Shown: positions 44,836-56,944, counted from the stretch's first letter. The stretch: DNA of 64,000 nt from Metellina segmentata (GCA_947359465.1 OX375875.1:18973458-19037457), one strand, 5' to 3'. Notes: generated from the letters alone by a model not told the origin. Translations and numbers: made by a program.

Positions 44836-46976
44836 TTCGGAACCTCAGAGACCAGATATCTCATGGAGGACACCCCCCAAGAGAGTTAAGGGCACACTGT
44901 TCGAAAACAGCTCAAATAACGAACCGATAAATTCAACTTTATAAAGTGAGAGCTAAAATACATAAAACGGGGTCGAGAATTTACGTTATCGAAGACGAAT
45001 CCACTTTACTTTCATTCCTAATAAGCAATTTCCGTTTTCATTTAAAAGAAAACATGTTTACCATGACATATTATCATGCCGGGAAAACAGGAAACCGATA
45101 CCCATTGTCGAATGCAGCAATTCATTTTCTTTCACTCCAACCCCCACAGAAAAGAAATCCGGTTCGGACGATTTGACATTTTGATGAATATCTCTCGAAA
45201 CGGAAATTAATGCGCTGATCAATACTATTGAATGTGAAAAAGCTTTTAATGCTCAAATAAAAAAAAAATCTCAGTCCCTTTCCCTGCGGATTTTTTCTTT
45301 TCGAATCCCGAGAACGAAAAAGAACTCGGGAAGAAAAGTGTTCGAGTGCTTCCTCTTTCCCCCTTTAGTGTTTTGCTGGATAAAGGAGGGAAATAAAAAT
45401 TAAATACGATCTAATTCCAAAGAAAAGAAGCTTTTTTCCCCCTCTTCTGGATGTCGTGCATCGCGAATGGAATTGAAGAGCGCTCTGGGAATGCGAATTC
45501 GGAAGGAATTCGTAATTATCTGGAAGACCGAGGCGGACATTGGATTATATTTGTCAATGCCTGTCTTAGGGGTTGATGTCTATGCGGCAGTTGGCATCGC
45601 AGAGGGAATTGGAATTTTTAATTAACGTCGAACTGGAACAACATAACGGGCAAGTGACGACGGTAGGGGTTAAATCCTCCCTAAGAAGAAAGGTCCGAGT
45701 ACAATACCACGTAATTCTGGACAACGACGAATTGTTGGGAATAATAATCAATAGGGCAATAACATTCTTAAATTTAGGTACAGCTACAGTCTATAGCGGT
45801 GGCGACAGCCTTGTCGATACTTTTTGGCATACTTCTATAGTCGCCAAGGATAGAACTATTTCAAATATCTTTTTTCTTTCAAAAATATTCTCTTTTTACA
45901 ACGGAAAATGAAAGTTTGTAGACACATTTGAGAACTTTTTAACGAGTATATTTTTTAAAATCTTTCACAAAAAGTAATAAGCTTCAACATATTTCAAAAC
46001 ACAGTTGTGAACCAGCAGAAAAACTATACTGCGAATGTTGGGTAAGAATACCCTGAAACTCTAAATACCCTCAATAACACTAAATACAGTGTACATGTTG
46101 AAAAAGAAAAAGATTTTTAAAAGTAAAAAAGGAAGAAATAATACAACCTGATAAGTCAGATCTGTTCCGGAAAATAAATTATTAACCCTTCTTTGCATAA
46201 TGGTGGAAATTTCCATCATAACATTGAATGCCCAAAAATCATATAAAAGAATAAGTTCACTTTAAGTTGATCGTGTCTGGATACCTTTTTAATGTCCATT
46301 GCATAAAAAAAAACCATAGCTGTCAAAAATAAGCAAGTGTCACTATCAGTAAAACGAGCTTGAAGTTGTCATTCCGCTGTTTGTTGTAGTTGCAATAAAC
46401 GTATGATTTCGTTTTTAATTTGTTTTATTATATTTGAGTTTTTATTGCTAAAAAAGTGAAAATGAATGGAAGAAAGGTTTGTAACATGTGTTTCTGTTAT
46501 TTTTTGAGCAATTTCTGAAAAAGTTTGCGTTTAATTTAAAAAATACCACATGATACCATCATATTGTTTTTTGCTAAATTTATACTATAAATATATATTA
46601 AGATTTTTTTTAACCATCTTTCCTTTAATTTTGAACATGAATTATATCACCTTGATTTATTTCACCAATAAAGAAAAAATCATGCAAAGAAGGGTTAAAA
46701 AAGAAAATTTCACAAAAGGCGGAAAAACAATAAATGTCAGAACTCTACCGTGAACAAAAAAAATAAAAGAGAAAATTCCACAACTGGAGAAAAACTATGA
46801 AATGAAATAAAATTTAAATAACCAATGGAATCAAAGAAAAAATTTCGAACGAGAACCAATGAAATCAAACGACTTTAACGGATTTTGAAAGAACTTTCTA
46901 GAATAATAGAAATGAAAATTTTAAGTTTCCGTGTGTTTGCCGAAGTTGCCATGAAAACTACAATAACGTTAAATAC

Positions 46977-47007
<31 letters not shown>

Positions 47008-47472
47008 TGCCTTAACCTACCGTAACTCGCTACTTGAAGTGCGCAAAAAAAAAAAAAAAAATCCGCCAATGCCGTTGCCACCACTATAAACGTAGACTGT
47101 AGCTGCACCTAAATTACCAACAAAATTTCTCTGAATTCTTTTCCATTTCTTTAATGAGTAACTCAGTATCAATTAGTATTAATTTTCGTCCACCATCACC
47201 TCCGGTAGATTCGTTGTCAGACATTTTAGACAAGTATTTGCAGTGTTTTAATCAGAGACCAGAACAAGACTGCCTCAGAACTGCGACTCAACTATCGCAA
47301 GTGGGTGCATGTCTATGCCTGTCTGTGTGATTCATTGGGTAGAGCGACAGTCGCATCGCAACGAAAATAGGACCAGTTGCAACTTTCTAATCATTGCGAT
47401 TGTTGAGTCGCAAGTTTGTGCTCTTGTATTTAAAACAACGAGTTTTATTTTTTCGACTGAAAAATCGCGGGA
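44836..47472. other. Mostly featureless AT-rich DNA
   Basis: Contains a SINE-B 3' fragment on the minus strand (45612-45725), an (AT)n run at 46980-47006 and an A-run at 47046-47061. The frames at 44946-45176 and 46550-46753 have no recognised domain. Confidence 0.5.
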
Positions 47473-47485
47473 CTAGAAATTGCAA

Positions 47486-47814
47486 TGCCGACCAACCGGT
47501 ATAGTGGTTAAGGTGTTAGCCTCTAGATCGGAAGGTTCCTGGTTCGAATCCGGGTACGGGCATGGATGTTTGTAAGCGTATGGTGTAGAGGCGGCTGGTG
47601 CACCTTAAATCTGTCGTGGCCGAAAGTCCTCACGTTGGGTTGGCGTGGAAGTTTGGAGAGTGGGGTGCCAGCTCAGGTGTTGCTTCGTCATCTGACCGTG
47701 GTTCAAAATTACGAGGTGTTGTCCTAGAATCTTTCCCTCAAGGGACTGATTCCGGACCGTCGTCAATAGCCCGTTGTGTTGCTCTAGTACGACGTTAACT
47801 AAAATTACCATTAC
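47486..47814 (+). mobile_element. SINE-A, full length with 13-bp TSD
   Basis: Flanks 47473-47485 and 47815-47827 are identical (ctagaaattgcaa). Confidence 0.95.
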
Positions 47815-47828
47815 CTAGAAATTGCAAG

Positions 47829-48125
47829 GGGAGGCCTGGCCTAAGCGGATTAGCAAGCGGAGAGTTGAGAGTTCGGAACTTTATCCAGTTAAAAGACCAA
47901 CGTGTACATGGAGGCTCGTACAGGTTAAATCAACCGGGACTCGGAACTCCTTAAATTGTTGTGGTTTGGAGTGTGGGGTGCCAGCTCACTTGCTGACCTG
48001 TTCATCTGACCGTGGTTTAAAATGACGATGGGTTGTCGTCGGAATATTCCCTTCGGTATTGATCCCAGACCGTCTCCAATAACCCGATGTGGTGTTCCAG
48101 TACGATGTTAATAATAATTCCCAAC
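47829..48125 (+). repeat. SINE-B copy
   Basis: Head 'ggcctggcctaagcggatta' with a degenerate B box, body, and 'gatgttaataataattccc' end. It starts just after the right target duplicate of the previous SINE-A. Confidence 0.85.
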
Positions 48126-48589
48126 TAATTGGTGTTGACCAATCAACTGTCGTATCAATTCAGAATAAACTGATTCTGCTTAAACTCATAGTTTATGTAA
48201 TATAAGATCGAGAGAGATACCAGTAATAAACTTTGTTTGCTATCTATCGAGGTTAGACGAAATTAATGAATCGTTCTGTCTACATGTGCAGTTAGCTCGA
48301 ATTATGTGCGTGCTGATACATTAAATAATTAACCCAGTAGTTCTGATTGCGGAGTAGTGGATCTAATAACCCATATAAGTTTTGTATAACCAACGACCCC
48401 ATTAGCATATGCAGAGTATTAATTCGCAACCATTTCTCAGATCTAACACGGTACACATACCACGAGTTTACAAAGCGGCGTGATTTATGAGTTAGTATAC
48501 ATCAGACCAAATATGACAGCTTTTGTAGGCTTACAGACGCATCTAAATTTCCCCAAATGATGTGGTATGATTAATACGGGCAGAGTTAA
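48126..48589. other. No recognised feature
   Basis: Nothing supported. Confidence 0.4.
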
Positions 48590-49102
48590 CCAGGTAAGTA
48601 TTTTAATTAACGTCGTTCTGGAGCAACACAACAGGCTATTGACGACCGTACGGGATCAATCCCAACTGGAAAATCCGAGGACAACACGACGTAATTACGG
48701 TCAGATGAGGAATCTAGGTTAGAAGAGAAACGATTTAACCTTAGGGTTGCGAGTCCGAATCCCATTAAAGACCGTCGTGTAAAAGGGGGCTAGAGCACGC
48801 TAAATTTGTCACGGCCTCAAATGTCCTCACGTTGGCATGATGTGGAAGTTTGGAGAGTGGGGTGTCAGCTCAGGTGTTGTCATCTGACGTGGCTTAAAAT
48901 TACGATGTAGGTAGGTGGATACGTTAATTAACGTCGCACTGGAAGACCACAAAGGTCTATCGGAGACAGTGAGGCATTAAACCCGAAGGGAAAGACCGAA
49001 GGACAACACCACGTAATTTTGAACCACAGTCAGATAACGAGTTAAAATTAGGAGGGGTTGTATTCAGATCTTTCCCTTAGGATTTATTCCCGTACAGTCA
49101 CC
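48590..49102. repeat. Four SINE-B pieces in alternating orientation
   Basis: Minus 3' part (48596-48718), plus head and body (48725-48905), minus 3' part (48908-49035), plus body piece (49036-49100). Confidence 0.8.
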
Positions 49103-49436
49103 GACGACCAACCGGTATAGTGGTTAAGGTGTTAGCCTCTGGATCGAAAGGTTCCTGGTTCGAATCTGGGTCCGGGCTTGGATGTTTGTAAGCGCGTATG
49201 GTGTAGAGTCGGCTGGTGCACCTTAAATCTGTCGTGGCCGAAAGTCCTCACGTTGGGTTGGTGTGGAAGTTTGGAGAGTGGGGGGTGCCAGCTCAGGTGT
49301 TGCTTCGTCATCTGACCGTGGTTCAAAATAACGAGGTGTTGTCCTCGGATCTTTCCCTTAAGGGACTGATCCCGGACCGTCGTCAATAGCCCGTTGTGTT
49401 GTTCCAGTACGACGTTAACTAAAAATTACCAAATTA
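49103..49436 (+). mobile_element. SINE-A, full length with 14-bp TSD
   Basis: Flanks cccgtacagtcacc (49089-49102) and cccgtacggtcacc (49437-49450) differ at one base. The insertion splits an older SINE-B ('cccgtacagtcacc' is its own 3' body). Confidence 0.92.
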
Positions 49437-49448
49437 CCCGTACGGTCA

Positions 49449-49775
49449 CCGGTCTTGTGGTTAAGGCATAAAACTCTGAATTAAAAGGTTCCTGGTTCGA
49501 ATCCGGGTCAGTGCATGGATATTTGTAAACGTATCATGTAGAGGCGGCTGGTGCACCTTAAATATGTCGTGGCCGAAATTCCTCACGTTGGGTTGGTGTG
49601 GAAGTGTTTGGAGAGTGGGGGGTGCCAGCTCAGGTGTTGCCTCGTCATCTGACCGTGGTTCAAGATTACGTAGTGTTGTCCTCAAATCTTTCCCATGGGG
49701 GGGGGGGTGTAATCCCGCAGTGTCACCAATAGCCCGTTGTGTCGCCTCAGTGCGAAGTTGAATACCTACCAACAC
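49449..49775 (+). repeat. SINE-A-headed copy with B-type tail
   Basis: Head 'ccggtcttgtggttaaggc' with intact B box, body with a G-run at 49699-49707, and a B-like 3' end 'gttgaatacctacc'. Confidence 0.87.
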
Positions 49776-49804
49776 CATCCTATCGGGTTACCATGACCAG
49801 AGCG

Positions 49805-50075
49805 GAAGTATGGTATTTTTAATAAACGTCACAATGAAGCAAACCAATGGGCTATTGGCGATGATTCGAGTTCAGACCCTAAGTGAAAGATTCGATGACA
49901 ACACGACGTCGTATTGAACCAAGGTCAAATGACGAGGCAATACCTTAGCTGGCACCCCACTCTCCAAATTTCCACACCACGCCAACGTGAGGAAATTTCA
50001 GGCCATCGACAGATTTATCGTTCAAAAGCCCCTTTTGTACACGACTGTCAAAGGTTGGATCCACGCGAGAGCTGA
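49805..50075 (-). repeat. SINE-B copy, minus
   Basis: 'ggtatttttaataaacgtc' tail to 'gactgtcaaaggttggatcc' near the head. Confidence 0.85.
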
Positions 50076-50604
50076 TAGTGGACGTAAAAAGCCTTCCGTC
50101 TGATTTATTTTCTTATGTCGAAAATCTAAATTCATTCAACAGCAATTTATGTACGTTTCTCTCGAAAGAGCATCAACCTTCAAACATCGGTTTCAATTTC
50201 AGCCAACTCAAAACATCTCTCTAACAGTTGTCTGCTTGTGAACCCAATACTAGCAGATATCATGTCCTCTAAATGCGTGCTCTCGGAACTAGATTGTTAC
50301 GAAACATTGTTCTGTTGACGGTCGCTCATAGAAACCTTACGCCCAATCAATCTTAACATTGGAAACTGTAGTAAAGCACGGATATATATCCCACTGTAGG
50401 CTTATTAGGTCGCAAAATCGAATTGTTGTCCTCAAGAGAAGGGAGCTTCTGAAATAAACGGCTGCCCAAATAGATTGAAACGCGCATTACGGGATTAATT
50501 GCAATGCAGTTCGTTCGACTATGAGCATTATCTGTGCCCTTGTGCCGCACGAAAGCGGAAATGCAAGAAATAGAAGTGTGTATTGCACTGCTTCCGGAAA
50601 TGTG
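50076..50604. other. No supported gene
   Basis: Frames on the minus strand (50353-50699) have no recognised domain. Confidence 0.4.
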
Positions 50605-50656
50605 CTTGGGCCGAGGTAGAACTGTCGGTAGAGTAACCGATTCGGAACAGTTGGAA

Positions 50657-50969
50657 TAATTTGGTAATTTTTAGTTAACGTCGTACTAGAGCAACACAAC
50701 GGGCTATTGACGACGGTCCGGAATCAGTCCCTTAAGGGAAAGATCCGAAGACAATACCTCGTAATTTTGAACCACGGTCAGATGACGAAGCAGCACCTAA
50801 GCTGGCACCCCACTCTCCAAACTTCCACAGCAACCCAACGTGAGGACTTTCGACCACGACAGATTTAAGGTGCACCAGCCGCCTCTACACCATACGTTTA
50901 CAAACATCCATGCCCGGACCCGGATTCGAACCAGGAACCTTCCGATCTAGAGGCTAACACCTTAACCAT
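50657..50969 (-). mobile_element. SINE-A inside SINE-B, 14-bp TSD
   Basis: Flanks 50643-50656 and 50970-50983 are identical (cggaacagttggaa). The head is cut after 'taacaccttaaccat', so the insertion is slightly 5'-truncated. Confidence 0.94.
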
Positions 50970-50999
50970 CGGAACAGTTGGAATCCCACCAAAAACCGT

Positions 51000-51310
51000 G
51001 CCGACCAACCGGTATAGTGGTTAAGGTGTTAGCCTCTAGATCGGAAGGTTCCTGGTTCGAATCCGGGTATGGATGTTTCGAAGAGGCGGCTGGTGCACCT
51101 TAAATCTGTCGTGACCGAAAGTCCTCACGATGGGTGGGTGTGGAAGTTTGGAGAGTGGGGTGCCAGCTCAGGTGTTGCTTCGTAATCTGACCGTAGTTTA
51201 AAATTACGATGTGGTGTCCTCGGATCTTTCCCTTAAGTTACTGATCGCGGACCTTCGTCAATAGCCCGTTGTGTTGCTCTAGTAAGACGTTAACTAAAAT
51301 TACCAAATTA
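51000..51310 (+). mobile_element. SINE-A inside SINE-B, 15-bp TSD
   Basis: Flanks 50985-50999 and 51311-51325 are identical (cccaccaaaaaccgt). About 20 bases just after the B box are missing. Confidence 0.94.
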
Positions 51311-51563
51311 CCCACCAAAAACCGTCGTGTAAAAATGGGGTCAGGTGCACGTTGAACCTGTTGTGGACTCAAATATCCTCATGCCGTCCTCGAATTCTAT
51401 TCGGATTGATTCCGAACCATCGCCAATAGCCCACTGTGTTGCTCCAGTGTGACGTTAATTAAAATACCTTCCTATCTACGAAAAATTGTGTTTTACCTAT
51501 ATTGTGGTGGAACTACTCGTTTTCAATCGATAAACTTTAGTTTGATAGTAATTTGACAGGCGC

Positions 51564-52321
51564 CTCAATCCCATGATAGTACTTTACGCAAGTCCAACTT
51601 GATTGGCTAATCGGATCACATGACCTAAATACGTATGTCATGAGAATTTTTCTGTTGGCGATTTATCTCTTCCTTTCTGCTTTCTTCTTTTCTTTTCAGA
51701 TCCATGGCTATGGGTGGGTAGAGGTGGGAGCCGAAAATTGTATCCTTTTATTATTATACAAGTTAGTGTTAGTTAATAATTATATAAGTTAGTGTTTTAT
51801 GTATGCTTTTAGTTACATCAGAATGGTCCTAAGCCATGGTTGGATACGACACCATCATCCTAAAGCAAAGGGGACGGCAGAGGGGCGGGAAAATATCAGC
51901 TGGTAGTGAGTTCAGGAGTGGTTCTTAGATTATTTATGTAAAATCAACGGAAGCTTGGAAAAAATATAAAAAGGGTATTAAAAATTAGGAAAAGTAATTT
52001 AGACTCAAAAGGAATTAAATTGGAATTTTTTTAAAAATCATTTGGAGGATCTAAAAACATTTCCGCTAGACGGGTTCGAACTCCGGAAGTCATCCTCCGC
52101 TGCAGACGTCAATCTGAAGGTAGGTGACTTTAGCCATTAGGCCATCGTTGCCTTCCGAATAATGGCTCTTTAAAAGTATAAGTACCCTTAGGATAAGTTG
52201 GCGAGATCAAAATCAAAATGGTTACTGCAACAATCAGATTGGCGAGATATCCAAGTGAAGCCAAGCCCGTGAAACTAGCCAATCAAGTTGGACTTGCGTA
52301 AAGTACTATCATGGGATTGAG
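51564..52321. mobile_element. Unknown element with perfect 46-bp terminal inverted repeats (758 bp)
   Basis: 51564-51609 (starting ctcaatcccatgatagta) is the exact reverse complement of 52276-52321. The similarity extends 'gcg' outward, then stops; inward it ends abruptly. Between the arms lie 666 bp with no reading frame but with a tRNA-like segment on the minus strand (52072-52157). No target duplication is found. It looks like a non-autonomous DNA transposon; an alternative is a recent inverted duplication. Confidence 0.72.
52072..52157 (-). repeat. tRNA-like sequence (SINE-type head) inside the 46-bp-TIR element
   Basis: On the minus strand 'tggcctaatggctaaag' fits an A box and 'gagttcgaacccg' a B box, about 45 bases apart. 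The anticodon arm does not fold convincingly, so it is a SINE head or tRNA pseudogene, not a tRNA. Confidence 0.55.
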
Positions 52322-52333
52322 CCGCTTCTGTAA

Positions 52334-52638
52334 TTTGGTAATTTTTTATTTACGTCGTACTAGAGCAGCACAACGGGCTATTGACGACGGTCCGGGTTCA
52401 TTCCCTTAAGGGATAGATCCCAGTACAACACCACGTCATTTTGAACCACAGTCAGATGACGAGGCAACACCTGAGCTGGCACCCCACTCTCCGAACTTCC
52501 ACATCAACCCGACGTGAGGACTTTCACCACGACCGATTTAAGGTGCACCAGCCGCCTCTACACCATACGCTTACAAACATCCATGCTCTGATCCGGATTC
52601 GAACCAGGAACGTTCAGATCTAGAGGCTAACCTTAACT
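52334..52638 (-). repeat. SINE-A, head shortened
   Basis: 'taatttggtaattttttatt' tail, full body, B box intact, and head ending 'gaggctaaccttaac'. It sits 12 bp from the right arm of the inverted-repeat element. Confidence 0.9.
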
Positions 52639-52784
52639 GATCTTTAGATTGAAAAACTTCGCAGAATAATCATTTTTACCTTTCGTAGAAAATTGCAATA
52701 ACATGAAAATAATCTTTTAATATAATTTTTTAACATATTTATATAATTCTTGCAATTTACTATAATTCTTGCTCATCGAGTTAG

Positions 52785-53050
52785 CAAACTGAGGGTTCCG
52801 AGTTCGAAAATGCAACAAAAAACGTCGTATACATGGAGGGCATGTTAACGTTAAAGCTGTAGTGACCTCAACGGGTATCCCGTTGTCATGGTATGAAGGT
52901 TTGGAGACTGGGGTGTCAGCTCAGATTTGACCTCGTCATCTGACCAGGTTCAAAATGACAGGGTGTTGCCCTCGGACCTTTCACCACGGGATTGATCCTA
53001 ATAACAGCCGTTGTGTTGCTCCAGTGCGACTCTAATTAAATAGCTACCTG
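52785..53050 (+). repeat. SINE-B copy
   Basis: 'gagttagcaaactgagggtt' head, body, and 'actctaattaaatagctacc' end. Confidence 0.83.
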
Positions 53051-53379
53051 CAATTGATATTGCATGCATATCATAAACATGCAAATCCATCTATACAATT
53101 CGTTCAAGATACGTCACTTAATGAATACTAATAAACTAGTGCTACACACTTAATAAAAAATAAAATACTTTTCAGAGTTTCGATTAATTCGTGATATATT
53201 GACAAGAAGATATTGCCGCCTTTTAAAAATTGTTCATTATATTGAAGTGATTTGTGGATAGCGAAATTGGATATCACTTCTTTTTCTACAGTGGTACTCG
53301 CGCGGAGATTCGTACGAATTAATAGTTTGAATAATAGTTTTAAAACCGTTGTTGTTGTTTCTCATGCCTACATTGGCAG
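53051..53379. other. No recognised feature
   Basis: AT-rich; nothing supported. Confidence 0.4.
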
Positions 53380-53800
53380 ACCAGAGGAGTGCCAGGCCCG
53401 TCGAAGACGGCAAGAGGCGAGGGGGTGCGCCTTCCATGTTATTGAGCCCCATGGGGAGGAAGTCCGACTTTGCTCTACATACATGACACATCCGTTTTAC
53501 AGGATGGTCCCTTTCATACATCCATTCATTCACATATATCGTAATTTAGATCCCAATCAGAGGTCGAAACCCTCCTGATCAGGTACCCCCAGAGGTATTG
53601 ATTTGGTATGGGAACATGGGGGACATTGTGACCACGACCTATTTAACGTGCCCCAGTCACCATTAGTGAACACGACGGTCTTTAGCCAGGTCGAAGCGGC
53701 GATCTCGCAACCATCAGAATTGCAGGCTCCGCCGAGGACAGAACCCACAACCCTTCTGATGCGAGCCCGACGCTCTACTGACTGATCTACCGCGGCTCTT
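53380..53800 (-). repeat. Related SINE with a third head type
   Basis: Read on the minus strand, a tRNA-like head (from 53797: 'gccgcggtagatcagtcagt', later 'gtgggttctgtcc') is followed by SINE-B-like body blocks ('aaagaccgtcgtgtt', 'ggggcacgttaaat') at about 53690-53640, then unrelated sequence. A new head on the familiar body. Confidence 0.6.
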
Positions 53801-54409
53801 TTTAAAACCATAATGGAATGAAACAAACATATTTTACACGAAACAGTAACCATGATTAAAAAAATATTTTGTACTTAGGGGACTATATTTGAACATAATT
53901 GCTTTTATCCATAAGAAAAAAAAACAGGTTATGAGAATGCCCATTACTTTCAACTTCGAATGGTCTCTCCCTGATTGGTTAATGTGTTTCTTTAACATAA
54001 CTTCTTTCCACCTATTCTATGCCTCTCACTGAGGCTAGCATCAAGTCGAAAATAAACGCACAGTTGGTCCTTTCTGAGGTATCATTACCTCATTATTTTC
54101 ACGCCTTTGTGTACAAGACAGATTTAGGCCGTGGTCACATAGGAAGCGCAAGGAGCAATCCGACAAGCGTAGACTAATCAGTGCTTTTTCACCGCTTGCG
54201 CCGCCACCTCTGATTGCTGCGAGAGTGTTGCTTTGCACCTTATGCTTCCATTTGACCATGGCTTAACCCTTTGAGCGTCTCGAGATTTACGAGTAGTGCT
54301 TGCAATACTATTGCTTTATGTTATAATATTGCTTTATATTGTTTATATTGTAACATTTCTATTTCTTCCCGGCAGACCATAATGACCATTAAAACAATCA
54401 TACTGGTTG
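53801..54409. other. No supported gene
   Basis: The GC-richer patch 54130-54240 gives a short minus frame without a domain. Confidence 0.4.
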
Positions 54410-54420
54410 AAAGAATCCTA

Positions 54421-54947
54421 GGTAATTGGTAATTAATAATTTTAGTTAACGTCGTACTAGAGCAACACAACGGGCTATTGACGATGGTCCGGGATCAGTA
54501 CCTTAAGGGAAAGATCCGAGGACAACACCTCGTAATTTTGAACCACGGTCAGATGACGAAGCAACACCTGAGCTGGCACCCCACTCTCCAAACTTCCACG
54601 CCAACCCAACGTGAGGACTTTCGGCCACGACAGATTTAAGGTGCACCAGCCGGCTCTACACCATACGCTTACAAGCATCCATGCCCGAACCCGGATTCGA
54701 ACCAGTAACCTTCCGATATAGAGGCTAACACCTTAACCACTATAGCGGTTGGTCGGTAATGGTAATTTTAGTTAACATCGTACTAGAGCAACACAACGGG
54801 CTATTAACGACGGTCCGGCATCAGTTAAGGGAAAGATTCGAGGACAACACCTCGTAATTTTGAACCACGGTCAAGTGACGAAGCAACACCTGAGCTGGCA
54901 CCCCACTCTCCAAACTTCCACGCCAACCCAACAGCGGTTGGTCGGCA
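54421..54947 (-). mobile_element. SINE-A dimer with a single outer 11-bp TSD
   Basis: One full copy (54421-54757) is followed by a shortened copy (54758-54947) that lacks the middle from 'ccaacccaac' to the end of the head. Only the outer flanks match (aaagaatccta at 54410-54420 and 54948-54958). Both copies carry the same unusual 'agcggttggtcgg' head end instead of 'ccggttggtcgg'. Confidence 0.9.
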
Positions 54948-54984
54948 AAAGAATCCTATGAAAGATTTTATCGTTCAGAATAGT

Positions 54985-55525
54985 CAACTTGCTGTTGTCA
55001 AACAGAAAAGGGTAGCGAGTTCGAAACTCGATCCAACCAAAGACCGTCGTGTAAGGGGGTGCAGGTGCACGTTAAATGGATCGTTGCCTCATACGGCCTC
55101 AAGTTGGCGTGGCATGGAAGCGTGAAGAATGAGGTGCCATCTCAGATATTGACTTCAAGTGACTTTTCTTCTGGATGTTTCTCTTCTATTTCTGAAATCA
55201 TGCGACAAAACAGTTGCAATCGTTCCATGCACCCCCTCGGAAATGTCAAAACTCATATCGTCATCCGACCATCGTTCGAAACTGCGTGGTGTTTTCCTCT
55301 GTACGTATTTTAATTAAAGTAGGACTCGAGCAACACAACGGGCTATTGGGCTGCTGTCTGGGATCAAACCCTTATGGAATGATCCGAGGAAACCACCATG
55401 TCATTTAGAACCACAGTCAGATGACGGGGTCACACCCGAACAGGCACTCCACGCTCTAAACTTCCCCATCACGCTAAAAACATTTGAGCCCACGACTTAT
55501 TTAACGGGTAACAGCCACTTTATGT
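54985..55525. repeat. SINE-B fragments in both orientations
   Basis: Plus-strand head and body at 54985-55160, a scrap near 55255-55300, and a minus-strand copy at 55305-55525 ending near 'tatttaacgggtaacagcc'. Confidence 0.75.
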
Positions 55526-55694
55526 TACCGAGTTGTAGTCGGGTTAGGTTCTATTCTATACTTCTGTGTCAGCAAAGCTTTCGCAGTGTATATGTCTAAT
55601 ATTTGACATAACATGTCGTGTGTCCGGCAAAGCATGACCATATATGGTATTTGCGCCATAAAATCCCAACCAATCAGTGCATTCCTCCCTGGGC

Positions 55695-55985
55695 GAGGAC
55701 AGCTATAGCGCGGTTGGAAGAGGATCGGATTAGCAACCGGAGGGTTGCGAGTTCGGATCAATTGAAAGACGGTCGTATAGAAAGGAGGCTAGTACACGTA
55801 AAATCCGTGGTGGCCTCAAATGTCCACACGTTGGCGTGGTGGGGACGTTTGGAGCTCAGGTGTTGCATTATCTGACTATGGTTCAAAATGACGTGATGTT
55901 GTCCTCGGATCTTTCGCGCTGGGATTGATCCCGGATCGTCGTCAATAGCCCGTTGTGTTGCTCCAGTATGACATTAATTGAAATA
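55695..55985 (+). mobile_element. SINE-B with 10-bp TSD
   Basis: One of the few B copies with a visible duplication: cctccctggg at 55685-55694 and 55986-55995. Head 'ggttggaagaggatcgg' and B box 'gagttcggatcaa' are partly decayed. Confidence 0.87.
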
Positions 55986-56188
55986 CCTCCCTGGGTTTAT
56001 TTCTCTCTACCGTGGCATCCCCCTAAAAGTTGCCAATAGGCTAGAAAATGTGATTGATAGAGTTTCAGCTCAATCTGACAATATTAACCCGTGCCTCATC
56101 GAGGCTAAAGTTAAGAAAAACAGCGATTTTTAGCAAAAAATCGTAGTTTTTGCTCCTTAAAATCGAAACTATTCGTCCTAGAAACCTG

Positions 56189-56525
56189 GCCGACCAACCG
56201 GAATAGTGGTTAAGGTGTTAGCCTCTAGATCGGAAGGTTCCTGGTTCGAATCCGGGTCCGGGCATGGATGTTTGTAAACGTATGGTGTAGAGGCGGCTGG
56301 TGCACCTTAAATCTGTCGTGGCCGAAAGTCCTCACGTTGGGTTGGCGTGGAAGTTTGGAGAGTGGGGTGCCCAGCTCAGGTGTTGCTTCGTCATCTGATC
56401 GTGGTTCAAAATTACGAGGTGTTGTCCTCGGATCTTTCCCTTATGGGACTGATCCCGGACCGTCGTCCATAGCCCGTTGTGTAGCTCTAGAGTACGATGT
56501 TAACCCAAAAATTACCAAAAAAAAT
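56189..56525 (+). mobile_element. SINE-A inside the left inverted repeat
   Basis: Complete head and body with 'aaaaattaccaaaaaaaatt' end. There is no target duplication. Compared with the right arm, about 150 bp of transposon sequence (equivalent to 58536-58691) are missing at the insertion point. Confidence 0.9.
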
Positions 56526-56944
56526 TATTATCCAAATTTTGCTTTTTGTATTTTTCATTTTGTACATTAAAAAGGTTTTTGTTAGAGGTATTTTCAGAAG
56601 TAAATAGTAAGGTCAGCAAGTTCAAAGTAAGGTCAAATTTAAAATGAAGGAATTAGGGGTAAAGAAGAGGAAGCAAGGAGTAAAAATGACAGCAAATAAT
56701 GTTAAAATGCATTTTATTAATTATATTGTTGAATTATACATCATTACATTATTATTATTTAAACATACAAATTAGGTGGCAATTACAAATTAATATGGTA
56801 ATGTCTTAGATATTGTAGCTTTTGAAGTGTCTTGAAAAATGTGTAGAAGTGTCATACGACTCCGCAGACAGAAATTCCGACAGCAAACAACTGTACTGAT
56901 CAAAAACAGATTTAGAAATTCCGATTTAGAGGGAGCTGTTGTGT

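Larger units (their letters stand above)
50605..51475 (+). repeat. Old SINE-B split by two SINE-A insertions
   Basis: The head 'ctgtcggtagagtaacc' and 'gattcggaacagttgg' is interrupted twice, then continues 'aaaaaccgtcgtgtaaaaat' to 'gttaattaaaatacc'. Removing both insertions and one copy of each TSD restores a continuous SINE-B order. Confidence 0.88.

Noticed and set aside
53237..53578. Frames on both strands of about 100 codons
   Set aside because: Overlapping antisense frames, partly in a SINE-related repeat, without domains.
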